Of a stretch of 32,217 nt of DNA, positions 24,440 to 32,217 are shown one piece after another. The number at the start of each line of letters is the position of its first letter. Positions within the stretch are counted from its first letter, which is position 1. The notes below the pieces were generated by a model. The model saw nothing but the letters and a program-made list of their open reading frames with translations, did no database searches and was not told the DNA's origin. Both the position numbers and the translations under genes were made by a program. The stretch is from Parvularculaceae bacterium (lineage in GTDB: Bacteria > Pseudomonadota > Alphaproteobacteria > Caulobacterales > Parvularculaceae), in the NCBI GenBank assembly GCA_013215175.1, contig JABSRH010000010.1, positions 1 through 32,217 of the forward strand, given 5' to 3'.

Positions 24440-25918
24440 TTAGAGAGCTGTGCTGAACTCTTTTTCGAAGCGGCCCACGTCTCTGTTTTCTAGCCGTACA
24501 CTGAGCCTCCGTGCACCGTCTTCGGCAGTTTCGTCGGCTAGGACGTCGCCGTTGCGGTAGAGCCAGGCGGCGGCTTCTCCGTCCGAAGCTTTGAGGGTGT
24601 ACGTCACTTCGGTACGGAAGGCGGTGAGCTCGGCGTCGATGAGGTCGAGGAGATCCGTGACGCCCTCGCCTGAGATGGCGCTGAGAGCTACGGTTAGGGG
24701 GTCGTTGGGGGTGCCTTCTGCGGTGGCGGCTCGTTGTTTCGCTTGGTCGCGTAGGGATTGTTTTGTTGGGAGATGGGTCCCGGATAATCCTTCGGATTTC
24801 CGGGATGACGGGGGTTCCGAGCTTTGTTCTTGCTCGCCGGTTGGGAGATGAGCTCCACGGTCTTCGGCTTTGCCTTCGCCGTGGAGAGCGTTCTCCGAGG
24901 GTAGCGCGTCGACTTTGTTCCAGGCTTCGATGAAGACGGCGTCGCTTTCGTCGGTGAGGCCTAGCTCAGCCAAGACTTTGAGAACATCCGCTCGCTGAGC
25001 GTCGGATTCTTCGTGGCTGATGTCGCGCACGTGGACGACGATGTCCGCCTCCAGCACCTCTTCCAAGGTCGCGCGGAACGCGGCCACGAGGTGGGTGGGC
25101 AGGTCGGAGATGAAGCCCACCGTGTCGGACAGGATGGCATCGGCGCCGGAGGGTAGCTCCATCTGCCGCATCAGCGGGTCGAGGGTGGCGAAGAGGAGGT
25201 CCTTGGCGAAGGTCTCCTGCCCAGTGATCCGTTTAAAGAGCGTCGACTTGCCCGCGTTGGTGTAGCCGACGAGGGCGATGACGGGGCTGGGCGCCCTCTT
25301 CCGCTTGCGCCGCTGGAGGTCTCGGGTGCGGCGAACCTCGTCGAGTTCCTTCCGTAGGCGGTCGATCTTCTCTTGCAGGATCCGACGGTCGCTCTCGATC
25401 TGGCGCTCACCAGGACCGCCGAGGAAGCCCGCGCCGCCGCGCTGACGCTCCAAGTGGGTCCAGGACCGCACGAGGCGCGAGCGCTGGAACGTGAGGTGCG
25501 CGAGGGCGACTTGCAGCGTGCCCTCTTTCGTCTGCGCACGCTCGCCAAAGATTTCGAGGATGAGTGCGGTGCGGTCGAGGACCTTCACCTTCCACGCGCG
25601 CTCCAGGTTGCGGTGCTGGACCGGCGAGAGCTGGGCGTTGACGATGACCAGGCCGACGCCCTCGGAGGCGGGCTCTTTCAGCCAGCCTTCGATCTCGTCG
25701 ACCTTACCCTGGCCGAGGAAGGTGGCGGGCTTGGCCTCAGCCAAGTTGGCGATTTCCGCGCGCACGGTCTCGATGCCGATCGCCTGGGTCAGCGAAGCTG
25801 CTTCTTCGAGAGCGCCCTCAGCGGAGCGGAGAGAGCGGCCCGTGCCGGACAGCTCACAGTGAATGACAAAGGCTTTTTCAGCCGGGCGGGCCGTTTCAAA
25901 CGGTTCTTTGGTAGCCAG
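24440..25918 (-). CDS. hflX: GTPase HflX, with repeat-derived insert and apparent CTG start
   Basis: HflX is a ribosome-associated GTPase that splits stalled ribosomes. With the CTG start it has 492 residues: an N-terminal HflX domain (FVIHCELSG, ATFLGQGKVDEI), a coiled region after GGPGERQIESDRR, and the GTPase domain with G1 GYTNAGKST (218-226), G3 DTVGF and G4 NKVD (334-337). Between G4 and the G5 SA motif (413-414) lies a roughly 45-residue insert (about 342-386) encoded by repeats D and B. No ATG/GTG/TTG is in frame upstream of a GTG at 25763-25765, yet conserved coding sequence runs to the hfq stop. A CTG at 25916-25918 has AGAGG with 6-base spacing. The conservative annotation would start at 25765 (441 residues). 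Confidence 0.9.
   Translation of the reverse strand: MATKEPFETARPAEKAFVIHCELSGTGRSLRSAEGALEEAASLTQAIGIETVRAEIANLAEAKPATFLGQGKVDEIEGWLKEPASEGVGLVIVNAQLSPVQHRNLERAWKVKVLDRTALILEIFGERAQTKEGTLQVALAHLTFQRSRLVRSWTHLERQRGGAGFLGGPGERQIESDRRILQEKIDRLRKELDEVRRTRDLQRRKRKRAPSPVIALVGYTNAGKSTLFKRITGQETFAKDLLFATLDPLMRQMELPSGADAILSDTVGFISDLPTHLVAAFRATLEEVLEADIVVHVRDISHEESDAQRADVLKVLAELGLTDESDAVFIEAWNKVDALPSENALHGEGKAEDRGAHLPTGEQEQSSEPPSSRKSEGLSGTHLPTKQSLRDQAKQRAATAEGTPNDPLTVALSAISGEGVTDLLDLIDAELTAFRTEVTYTLKASDGEAAAWLYRNGDVLADETAEDGARRLSVRLENRDVGRFEKEFSTAL
24765..24775. repeat. Short direct repeat, copy 1 (in hflX)
   Basis: GTTGGGAGATG (plus strand) directly flanks repeat B. It encodes part of the HLPT peptide in the hflX frame. 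Confidence 0.75.
24777..24810. repeat. Palindromic repeat B (inside hflX)
   Basis: A 34-base palindromic element within the hflX coding sequence, matching repeat A at 30 of 34 bases. The differences include a C to T and G to A change at paired positions, so the stem is kept. In the hflX frame it encodes the stretch around SSRKSEGLSG. Confidence 0.88.
24840..24850. repeat. Short direct repeat, copy 2 (in hflX)
   Basis: A second GTTGGGAGATG, 75 bases (25 codons) from copy 1 and directly flanking repeat D. It encodes a second HLPT peptide. Confidence 0.75.
24852..24889. repeat. Palindromic repeat D (inside hflX)
   Basis: A 38-base hairpin-forming element identical to repeat C and lying in frame in hflX, where it encodes ALHGEGKAEDRGA. 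It begins about seven residues after the NKVD motif. Confidence 0.9.
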
Positions 25919-25930
25919 AGGAGGCCTCTT
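25916..25930 (-). promoter_or_regulatory. Ribosome binding site and CTG start of hflX
   Basis: On the minus strand, AGAGG (25925-25929) is followed by six bases (CCTCCT) and CTG (25916-25918), directly after the hfq stop codon. The spacing is ideal for a ribosome binding site. CTG as a start is rare; the case rests on the conserved N-terminal HflX sequence it opens. Confidence 0.55.
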
Positions 25931-26167
25931 TTACGCGTCGGTCACGTCCTCATGCAGGTCAAGCGGACCTTGGGGCATGACGGTGGAGATCGCGTGCTTA
26001 TAGACCAGCTGTGTTTGGTCGTCACGGCGAAGGAGGACGCAGAAGCTGTCGAACCAGGTCACAATGCCCTGAAGCTTGACGCCGTTCACGAGGAAGACCG
26101 TGACGGGAACCTTCTGCTTGCGAATTTCGTTCAGGAAGATGTCCTGAAGCGGTCTTGGCTTGTCCAT
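25931..26167 (-). CDS. hfq: RNA chaperone Hfq
   Basis: Hfq is a hexameric Sm-like protein that pairs small RNAs with mRNAs. The 78-residue protein has the Sm1 region ([27 protein letters not shown]) and the Sm2 motif YKHAIST. I chose the ATG at 26165-26167, where homologues begin (M-x-LQDxFLN); a TTG 21 bases upstream would add 7 residues. hfq followed by hflX is a widely conserved order; hflX begins 12 bases after the hfq stop. Confidence 0.97.
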   Translation of the reverse strand: MDKPRPLQDIFLNEIRKQKVPVTVFLVNGVKLQGIVTWFDSFCVLLRRDDQTQLVYKHAISTVMPQGPLDLHEDVTDA

Positions 26168-26258
26168 CGCCTTGGGCCCTGTCTTCAAACGCGAAACGCA
26201 CGTGTGTGCACTGCAATGCCTTTAGGCAGGGCTGTGCCATTGATGCAAGGGCTACGCA

Positions 26259-27674
26259 TTATCCTGCCCAGAATTCTCGGTCAAATAGGAGAAGTAGGAG
26301 CACGAGCTCTAGCCGACCAGCGATCATGCCGAGCGCGAGGAGCACGCGCAGGGGCTCGGCGAACAGGACGAAATCCGTGGTGGCCTCTGGCGCTGCGGCT
26401 ACCAAGGGGCCGGCGTTGGTGACCACAGCGACGGCGGTCGCGGCGGCGAGCTCGAGGTCGTAGCCGAAGAAGGCTACGGTGAGGACTAAAGCGGCGAGCA
26501 CGATGGTGAAGGCGATGGTGTGAATCCAAACGCCGAACTCGAACACGAGCGGGCGCTCCTTCTGGAGGATGCCGCCGGGGTGCGTCAGTTGCCAAAGCTC
26601 CTGCCCTGCCCGCTGAAAGGTGATGAGCCAACGTAGCAGTTTGATGCCGCCTGCCGTGGACACAGCAGCGCCGCCGATGGCGGAGGTGACGAGTAGCACG
26701 GTCAGCGCCGGGGTCTCGCCGACGATGAAGCCGCTGGTCGACATCAGCGAGACGGCATTGCCGATTTGGGCTGGGAATAAGGACCAGTCGCGGTCGCCTA
26801 AGCTGAGCCAGAAGACGAGCGCTAGGGGTAGGATGAGGAGGAGGAAGGTTGGCGTTTCACGGTCATTGCTGCCGATGAAACGCCCGCGGCCCTGGAGGGC
26901 CCACCTCGCCACGAAGACGAAATTGATGGCCGCCATAATCATGGTGGCACAGCCAACGCCCACAGCGCCGGGGCCGAAGCTCTCAATACCGCCAGGTGCA
27001 GGAGCGAAGCCGCCAGTGGCCATGAAGCTGAGCGCGAGGGTGGCGGACTCGAGCACCGGCACGCCAGCGAAGAGAAAGCCTGTATAGCTGAGCAAGGTCA
27101 GGCTGGCGTAGACCGGCGCGAAGGTCTTGGTAGCCGTGGCGAAGGCGCGGAGATAGCTGTCGCCTTTACCGCGCGCGAACGGCGGCGTTGGCGGCTGGAT
27201 GCCAATGAACTCGGGGCGCACGAAGACAGCGGCGGCGGTGGAAAGGCTGGCAAGGCCACCGATCCATTGCAGCGACGCGCGATAGATCATGCCGCTGGCC
27301 GTGGACCGGGCGAAAGGCTCGCTGAGCCAGGCACCGGTGGTGGTGAGCGCCGAGACAGCCTCGAACCACCCGTTCACAAAGCTGAAGCCGCGGCCGATGA
27401 AGGGCAGCGCAGCCAGGCACGGAACGGCAAGCCAGAATAACGCCAAGGCCAACACCAACTCGCGAAACCCAGACCGGGCCAGGCGCTGGCGCGGCATGGA
27501 CTTGCTGACCAAGAAACAGCAGCCACCGACGAACACAGCGAGAAACAGGCCGAGCGCGAAGGCACCCGTGTCGGGCTCATCCATGGCAACTGTCAGCGCG
27601 AGCGGCGCCAGCATCGCGATGGCGAGGGCGAAGAGCGCGAAGCCTAAGACACGAAAGAGCGGAGCCACGGACAT
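26259..27674 (-). CDS. trkH: Trk-type potassium uptake channel subunit TrkH
   Basis: The integral membrane subunit of the TrkAH potassium uptake system. The 471-residue protein is highly hydrophobic with about ten membrane segments. It shows selectivity-filter regions such as ALTTTGAWL, MATGGF, LMSTSGF and VTNAGP, and the GGAAVSTAGGIKLLR block. I chose the ATG at 27672-27674, with AGGGG upstream at 7 bases; an ATG 30 bases further up has no ribosome binding site. The partner gene trkA lies 1.3 kb away on the same strand, separated by an opposing peptidase gene. Confidence 0.95.
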   Translation of the reverse strand: MSVAPLFRVLGFALFALAIAMLAPLALTVAMDEPDTGAFALGLFLAVFVGGCCFLVSKSMPRQRLARSGFRELVLALALFWLAVPCLAALPFIGRGFSFVNGWFEAVSALTTTGAWLSEPFARSTASGMIYRASLQWIGGLASLSTAAAVFVRPEFIGIQPPTPPFARGKGDSYLRAFATATKTFAPVYASLTLLSYTGFLFAGVPVLESATLALSFMATGGFAPAPGGIESFGPGAVGVGCATMIMAAINFVFVARWALQGRGRFIGSNDRETPTFLLLILPLALVFWLSLGDRDWSLFPAQIGNAVSLMSTSGFIVGETPALTVLLVTSAIGGAAVSTAGGIKLLRWLITFQRAGQELWQLTHPGGILQKERPLVFEFGVWIHTIAFTIVLAALVLTVAFFGYDLELAAATAVAVVTNAGPLVAAAPEATTDFVLFAEPLRVLLALGMIAGRLELVLLLLLFDREFWAG

Positions 27675-27762
27675 GGCAGCGCCCCTAGCCGTGTTCCGCC
27701 CCATTGTCGCGGGTCATGGAAATATGGAAAGCTCGTCCGCGAAGATTCTGCGAGAGACGACG

Positions 27763-29016
27763 ATGAAATTGAACAAACGAGATTTTTTAGTCGGTTCAGG
27801 CTTGGTGGCAGGCCTGGCCACGCTGAGCGCCACAGCAACTGCTCAAGAGGCTAGCACTTCCTCCATCCTTCCCTCGGTCGCCGCAGCGAAGCCGATTGGC
27901 CGTGACGAGCATCTGGCGCGCTTGGCCAAGGTTCAGGGTATCATGCGGGACAAGAATGTCCGCATGCTGGTTATCGAACCGGGTGCAGCCATGACGTATT
28001 TCACCGGCTTGCGCTGGTGGCGCTCCGAGCGTCCCATCATCGCCCTGATCCCCGCTGATGGTGAAGTGGGCATGGTGGCCCCTGCGTTTGAGGCACCGTC
28101 GATCGAGGAGACGATGGCGGTCCCCTTCTCCATCCGCACGTGGGAGGAGAATGAGGACCCCTTCGCCGTGGTCAAGACGTATGCCGACGACTGGAAAGTC
28201 GGTCGCGGTCAGATCGGCATCGACGAGACGGTTCGCTTCTTCATCGCCGACGGTATTCGCAACGCGGTGAAGCGGGCGAAGACGATACCCGGTGCACCGA
28301 TCATTCGTGCGTGCCGGATGATCAAATCACCGGCGGAGCTGGCCTTGATGCAAGCCGCCACCGACGTCACCATTGCTGCGTATGCCGATGTGGGCCGAGC
28401 CGTGGTGCCGGGCATGAGCGCCGACGAAATCAAGTCCCTCATGAACGCGCGCACCCGCGCCTATGGCGGCACGCCTCAGTTTTCCATTGCCCTTCCTAAT
28501 GAAGCGAGCGCCTATCCGCATGGAACGGACAAGGTCGACCCTATCGGCGAAGGTAGCATCCTCTTGATGGACTGCGGTTGCTCCGTTCACGGCTATAAGA
28601 GTGACGTGTCCCGGACATGGGTCATTGGTGAGCCCACGAAACGTCAGAAAGAGGTTTGGGCAACGGTGAAGCGTGGCCAGGAGCTCGCCATGGAGGTCGC
28701 CGTGGTGGGTAACGAGGCTGGCCTGGTCGATCGGACGGTTCGTCAGTACTATGAGAGCCAGGGTTGGGGCCCGCGCTATGCCACGCCGGGCCTTTCGCAC
28801 CGCCTGGGCCATGGAATCGGCATGGAGGGGCATGAGCCCATCAATCTCGTCGAGAACGAGACTACGAAGCTGCAGCCCGGCATGTGTTTTTCCAACGAGC
28901 CGGGCCTCTACAGCTTTGGCGAGTTTGGCGTGCGGCTTGAGGACTGTTTCACCGTGACCGAAGACGGGCCGAAGCTGTTCAGCGGCTTTCAGAAGTCGAT
29001 CAGCTCGCCCGCTTAG
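27763..29016 (+). CDS. M24 family metallopeptidase (Xaa-Pro aminopeptidase-like), exported
   Basis: A 417-residue peptidase of the M24 (Xaa-Pro) family. The five metal ligands are all present: Asp270 (LLMDCG), Asp281 (GYKSDVSRTW), His350 (RLGHGIG), Glu379 (FSNEPGLY) and Glu393 (GVRLED). The N-terminus is a signal peptide with an NKRDFLVGSG stretch, which resembles a twin-arginine signal with Lys in place of the first Arg, followed by a hydrophobic segment and ATATAQ. It would act outside the cytoplasm, trimming Pro-containing peptides. It is divergent from trkH and its end overlaps trkA convergently by 4 bases. Confidence 0.92.
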   Translation: MKLNKRDFLVGSGLVAGLATLSATATAQEASTSSILPSVAAAKPIGRDEHLARLAKVQGIMRDKNVRMLVIEPGAAMTYFTGLRWWRSERPIIALIPADGEVGMVAPAFEAPSIEETMAVPFSIRTWEENEDPFAVVKTYADDWKVGRGQIGIDETVRFFIADGIRNAVKRAKTIPGAPIIRACRMIKSPAELALMQAATDVTIAAYADVGRAVVPGMSADEIKSLMNARTRAYGGTPQFSIALPNEASAYPHGTDKVDPIGEGSILLMDCGCSVHGYKSDVSRTWVIGEPTKRQKEVWATVKRGQELAMEVAVVGNEAGLVDRTVRQYYESQGWGPRYATPGLSHRLGHGIGMEGHEPINLVENETTKLQPGMCFSNEPGLYSFGEFGVRLEDCFTVTEDGPKLFSGFQKSISSPA

Positions 29017-30386
29017 AAATAGCTGATCCCGACGCGGAACATTTTCTCCACGTCGCGGACGGCTTCACGCATGGCGAGCAGAACCACACGGTCGCCCGCG
29101 AGGACGACCGTTTCCTTGTCCGGTAAGATGACCTCCGGCCCTCTCACAATGGCGCCGATGACGACGCCGCTGGGCAGTTCGGCATCCGCCAAGGGGGTGC
29201 CCACAAGGCTCGACGTTTCAAGGGCGATCGCGTCCACGACCTCCGCTTGGCCTTCCAGGATGGAATAGACGGATTTGATCCGTCCACGGCGCACATGCTG
29301 AAGGATCGTCGAAATGGTTGTGGCACGCGGATCGATGAAACGATCGATGCCCACGGACTGAGCCAGCGGGCCGTATTCGGGCTCGTTGGTGAGGACCATG
29401 GCGCGGCGTGCGCCGCCTCGCTTACCGATCACGCCCGCGAGGAGGTTGGTCTGGTCGCTGTCGGTGAGTGCCACCATGGTCTCGGCTTCGGCGATCCCGG
29501 CCTCCGCCAAGAGATCACGATCGAGGCCTGAGCCTCGCAGCACGATGGTGCGCTTGAGCCGCTCGGCCACGAACGTGGCGCGGTCGGCGTCTTGTTCGAT
29601 GATGCGGATCTTGTAGCGGCCGGCGTCTTCGAGCTCTCTCGCCACATCCAGGCCGATATTGCCGCCGCCCACGATGACGATACGGCGGGCTTGGCTCTGG
29701 CCGAGGCCCATGATCGCCACAGCGCGGTCCACGTTCTGCTTGGCAGCAACGAAGAAGATTTCGTCGCCTTCCTCAAGCTGGTCGTCAGCACCCGCGCGGA
29801 AGAAATGGTCGTTCCGGTGCACACCGACGATCGTCACGCGCAAGTCTGGGAAGAGCTCCCTCACCTGGCGCAGCGGCGTATCGAGGATGGGCGAGTCCTC
29901 CTTGAGGCGCAAGCCGAGGAGCCAGACCTTGTCGTCCGCAAAGCTCTTCACATCGAAGGCTGCGGGGATTGTCAGGCGCTGCATGACGGCGTCAGCCACC
30001 TCGCGCTCGGGCGAGATGATCACGTCGATCGGGATGTTGTCGCGACTGAACACATCCGCATACCGCGTTTGCAGGTAGCTGCGGGCCCGGATGCGGGCGA
30101 TCTTGGTGGGGACTTTAAAGACCGAGTGGGCGATCTGGCAGGCGACGATGTTGACTTCGTCCGAGTGCGTCACGGCGATCAGCATGTCTGCCTCACGCGC
30201 GCCTGCTTCGGTCAGCACGTCCGGGTAGGAGCCGCTGCCCACCACGCCGCGCACGTCGAGGCGCTCGGTGATGGCGCGGATGAGATCGGCTTGGTGGTCG
30301 ATGACCGTGACCTGGGCGTCTTCCTCAGCGAGCCGCTGAGCAATCCCGGTTCCCACACGGCCCGCACCGCAAATGATCACACGCAT
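29013..30386 (-). CDS. trkA: Trk system potassium uptake regulatory protein TrkA
   Basis: The cytoplasmic regulator of TrkH that binds NAD(H) and nucleotides. The 457-residue protein has two RCK modules, each with a Rossmann nucleotide-binding domain (GAGRVG at 7-12 and VGGGNIG) and a TrkA-C domain. It starts 4 bases after the small lipoprotein gene's stop and ends in a 4-base convergent overlap with the M24 gene. It appears to be transcribed with the lipoprotein and glutathione reductase genes rather than with trkH. Confidence 0.97.
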   Translation of the reverse strand: MRVIICGAGRVGTGIAQRLAEEDAQVTVIDHQADLIRAITERLDVRGVVGSGSYPDVLTEAGAREADMLIAVTHSDEVNIVACQIAHSVFKVPTKIARIRARSYLQTRYADVFSRDNIPIDVIISPEREVADAVMQRLTIPAAFDVKSFADDKVWLLGLRLKEDSPILDTPLRQVRELFPDLRVTIVGVHRNDHFFRAGADDQLEEGDEIFFVAAKQNVDRAVAIMGLGQSQARRIVIVGGGNIGLDVARELEDAGRYKIRIIEQDADRATFVAERLKRTIVLRGSGLDRDLLAEAGIAEAETMVALTDSDQTNLLAGVIGKRGGARRAMVLTNEPEYGPLAQSVGIDRFIDPRATTISTILQHVRRGRIKSVYSILEGQAEVVDAIALETSSLVGTPLADAELPSGVVIGAIVRGPEVILPDKETVVLAGDRVVLLAMREAVRDVEKMFRVGISYF

Positions 30387-30389
30387 GGC

Positions 30390-30737
30390 TTAGCCCTCCC
30401 TGCCCTGGCGGCAGGCTTGCGAGGCATCATTTGCCATGGAGAAGTTCATTTGTTGTGACCCCTTGGCCATGGTCATCTCACCCGCAAAGAACGGGGGACG
30501 CTCGGAAACGAGCTTGAGCTGACCGTCCCACACGTTCTCGATGAGAACCGGGCGAAGAGCGCCCGGCTCCACCTGATCGAGGCGGAAAACGATGGTCTCG
30601 CTGCCGTTGCGTGGGTTGACCTTAAGACCTGTGAGATCTTTGTACTGACAGCCTGTGTCGTTGGCGATGGTGAGGATGGTCCGCTCCGAGCAACCGGCGG
30701 CGGCGAGCGCCAACCCAAGAGCGAGGACACGGAGCAT
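30390..30737 (-). CDS. Small lipoprotein of unknown function
   Basis: A protein of about 115 residues with a lipoprotein signal: a hydrophobic N-terminus ending in AAAGC, the lipobox Cys. No known domain was recognised. Three ATG codons in a row (30743, 30740, 30737) follow AAGGG; the third has the best spacing (8 bases), so I used it, and the first would add two Met. It lies 12 bases after gor and 4 before trkA, in one operon. Confidence 0.8.
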   Translation of the reverse strand: MLRVLALGLALAAAGCSERTILTIANDTGCQYKDLTGLKVNPRNGSETIVFRLDQVEPGALRPVLIENVWDGQLKLVSERPPFFAGEMTMAKGSQQMNFSMANDASQACRQGREG

Positions 30738-30748
30738 CATCATGTCCC

Positions 30749-32113
30749 TTAGTCCTCAACCTTGCTTGCGAGCGTCACGAACTCCTCGGCGACGGAGGGG
30801 TGGAGGGCGCAGGTAGCGTCCCAGTCGGCTTTGGTGAGGCCTGCCTTCACGGCGATGGCGGCGATCTGCATGACCTCGCCCGCTTCGGTTCCAGCCATGT
30901 GGCAGCCGAGCACTTTGTCCGTGTCTTGATCAACGATCAGCTTCATCACCACGCGCTCTGGATTGTCGGCGAGGATGTTCTTCATGGCGCGGAAGTCGGC
31001 CTTGTAGACGTCCACCTTGTGACCCGAGGCACGCGCTTCCTCGGCGGTGGCACCCACTGATGCCACTGGTGGCTGAGCGAAGACGGCTTTGGGGATGCAG
31101 TGATAGTCCATCTGGCGTGGATTGTCTTTGAACTGTGTATCGACGAAGGCTGCCGCCTCGCGGATCGCGACGGGGGTGAGGTTCACGCGGTTGGTGACGT
31201 CGCCCACGGCAAAGATGTTGGATTGGCTGGTGCGGCTATCAGCATCGACGACGATGGCGCCTTGGCTGTCGACGTCGATACCCGCCCGCTGAACGCCGAG
31301 GCTCTCCGTGTTCGGCTTACGCCCGATGGCCCAGAAGACGAGATCGGTCTCGATGACATCTCCGTTGAGTAAGTGGACGCGGGTGCCGCTTTCGTCCTTA
31401 TCGATCTTGGTAAAGACGGTGTTGTTGACGTAGGTGATGCCTGCCCGCTCGAAATTGCCTTCAACATAATTGCGGAGATCTTCGTCCCACCCACGCAGGA
31501 CTTTCTCGCCGCGATAGACGAGGGTCACGTCAACACCGAGACCCGCCATGATGAAGGCGAACTCGAGCGCGATGTAACCGCCACCGGCGATCACGGCTTT
31601 CTTAGGAAGCTCGGGCAGCAAGAAGGCATCGTCGGAGACAATACCATGCTCTGCACCCGGAATGCCTTCGTCAATGAAAGGGCGACCGCCGACGGCCACG
31701 AGGATCTTGTCCGCTGTGACCTGGCGGTCCTCGTCAACGATATGGATCGTGTGCGCATCAACAAGCACAGCGCGCGAGCGGATGTGATCGACGCCGTTCT
31801 TCTCGAGAATGTTCGAATAGATGCCCGACAGGCGGTTCACTTCATTCTGGACATTGTCGCGGAGGGTATTCCAATTGTGCGTCGGGGCTTTGCCGAACTC
31901 CCAGCCGTAGCCCTTGGCGTCTTCCATGGCGTGGCCAAACTCCGACGCGAAGACGAAGAACTTCTTGGGCACACAGCCGCGGACCACGCAGGTGCCGCCG
32001 GGTTTGCTTTCCTCAGCGCAGGCCACTTTCAGGCCAGCCTGAGCCGCGAGGCGCGCAGCCCGGACACCGCCGGAACCTGCACCAATAACGAAGAGATCAT
32101 AATCGTAAGCCAT
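30749..32113 (-). CDS. gor: Glutathione-disulfide reductase
   Basis: Gor reduces oxidised glutathione with NADPH and FAD. The 454-residue protein has the FAD-binding GAGSGG (11-16), the redox-active cysteine pair Cys42 and Cys47 in GGTCVVRGCVPKK, the NADPH-binding GGGYIALEFA with the Arg-containing VYRGEKVLRGWDED, the second FAD motif IFAVGDVTN, and the C-terminal catalytic HPSVAEEF. The RG in place of NV in the cysteine motif is typical of alphaproteobacterial enzymes. It is read with the downstream lipoprotein and trkA genes. Confidence 0.96.
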   Translation of the reverse strand: MAYDYDLFVIGAGSGGVRAARLAAQAGLKVACAEESKPGGTCVVRGCVPKKFFVFASEFGHAMEDAKGYGWEFGKAPTHNWNTLRDNVQNEVNRLSGIYSNILEKNGVDHIRSRAVLVDAHTIHIVDEDRQVTADKILVAVGGRPFIDEGIPGAEHGIVSDDAFLLPELPKKAVIAGGGYIALEFAFIMAGLGVDVTLVYRGEKVLRGWDEDLRNYVEGNFERAGITYVNNTVFTKIDKDESGTRVHLLNGDVIETDLVFWAIGRKPNTESLGVQRAGIDVDSQGAIVVDADSRTSQSNIFAVGDVTNRVNLTPVAIREAAAFVDTQFKDNPRQMDYHCIPKAVFAQPPVASVGATAEEARASGHKVDVYKADFRAMKNILADNPERVVMKLIVDQDTDKVLGCHMAGTEAGEVMQIAAIAVKAGLTKADWDATCALHPSVAEEFVTLASKVED

Positions 32114-32143
32114 GCGGCCTCCTTCGTGGCAGCGCCAGCAAGG

Positions 32144-32217
32144 TTACTCGGTCGTGGAAGGAACGAAGCCGAGCTGGTGTTGGTAACGGGCATCACCGAA
32201 ATCGGCGAGCTCGCGGC
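32144..32217 (-). CDS. C-terminal end of an unrecognised gene
   Basis: Only the last 23 residues are present (RELADFGDARYQHQLGFVPS then TTE), ending at TAA 30 bases upstream of gor in the same direction. I cannot identify the family. In many alphaproteobacteria rpiA or a DUF2059 protein gene precedes gor, but the tail does not clearly match either. Confidence 0.5.
   Translation of the reverse strand, partial: RELADFGDARYQHQLGFVPSTTE

Overview
The window looks like a stretch of a GC-rich alphaproteobacterial chromosome, of the Caulobacterales/Parvularculales/Hyphomonadaceae kind. The main clues are a GTTC-N7-GTTC SOS box in front of lexA, ppiD-trpE and trpGDC-lexA gene blocks, tpiA near secG, hfq directly followed by hflX, a CVVRGC-type glutathione reductase, and many TonB-dependent receptors. 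The genus cannot be fixed from the sequence alone.

Layout. (1) 1-2504: the start of a LacI-family repressor gene (minus strand) faces away from xylA and a small transaldolase gene (plus). A near-perfect palindrome between them is the probable operator. (2) 2505-3346: a gene-poor gap with hairpins, then tRNA-Ser(UGA). (3) 3415-6524, minus: trpG-trpD-trpC overlap by 4 bases each and lead into lexA, whose SOS box touches the trpC stop codon. (4) 6547-16054: a 9.5-kb block separates trpG from trpE. It holds a lipoprotein-like divergent polysaccharide deacetylase, a FecI-type sigma factor / FecR anti-sigma / TonB receptor operon, and a second, divergently transcribed TonB receptor. (5) 16124-19491, minus: ppiD-trpE. 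(6) 19602-21753, plus: tpiA, an alpha/beta hydrolase and secG, each overlapping the next by 4 bases. (7) 21803-22387, minus: a small exported protein with a VPLPA/PEP-CTERM sorting tail. (8) 22909-24163, plus: a type II restriction-modification pair (BglII-like endonuclease and MT-A70 adenine methylase) on an AT-richer patch. (9) 24264-26167: palindromic repeats downstream of the R-M genes reappear in the same order and orientation inside the hflX coding sequence. hflX follows hfq and appears to start at a CTG codon. (10) 26259-30386: trkH and trkA (potassium uptake) flank an M24 peptidase gene on the opposite strand. (11) 30390-32217, minus: a small lipoprotein, glutathione reductase, and the end of an unrecognised gene.

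How the genes work together. The xylA block would feed xylose into the pentose phosphate pathway. trpE and trpGDC together cover anthranilate synthesis through indole-3-glycerol phosphate. The sigma/FecR/receptor operon is a classic cell-surface signalling unit, in which an outer-membrane receptor senses its ligand and releases the sigma factor. The features most worth following up are the in-frame palindromic repeats in hflX, its apparent CTG start, and the R-M cassette beside them.
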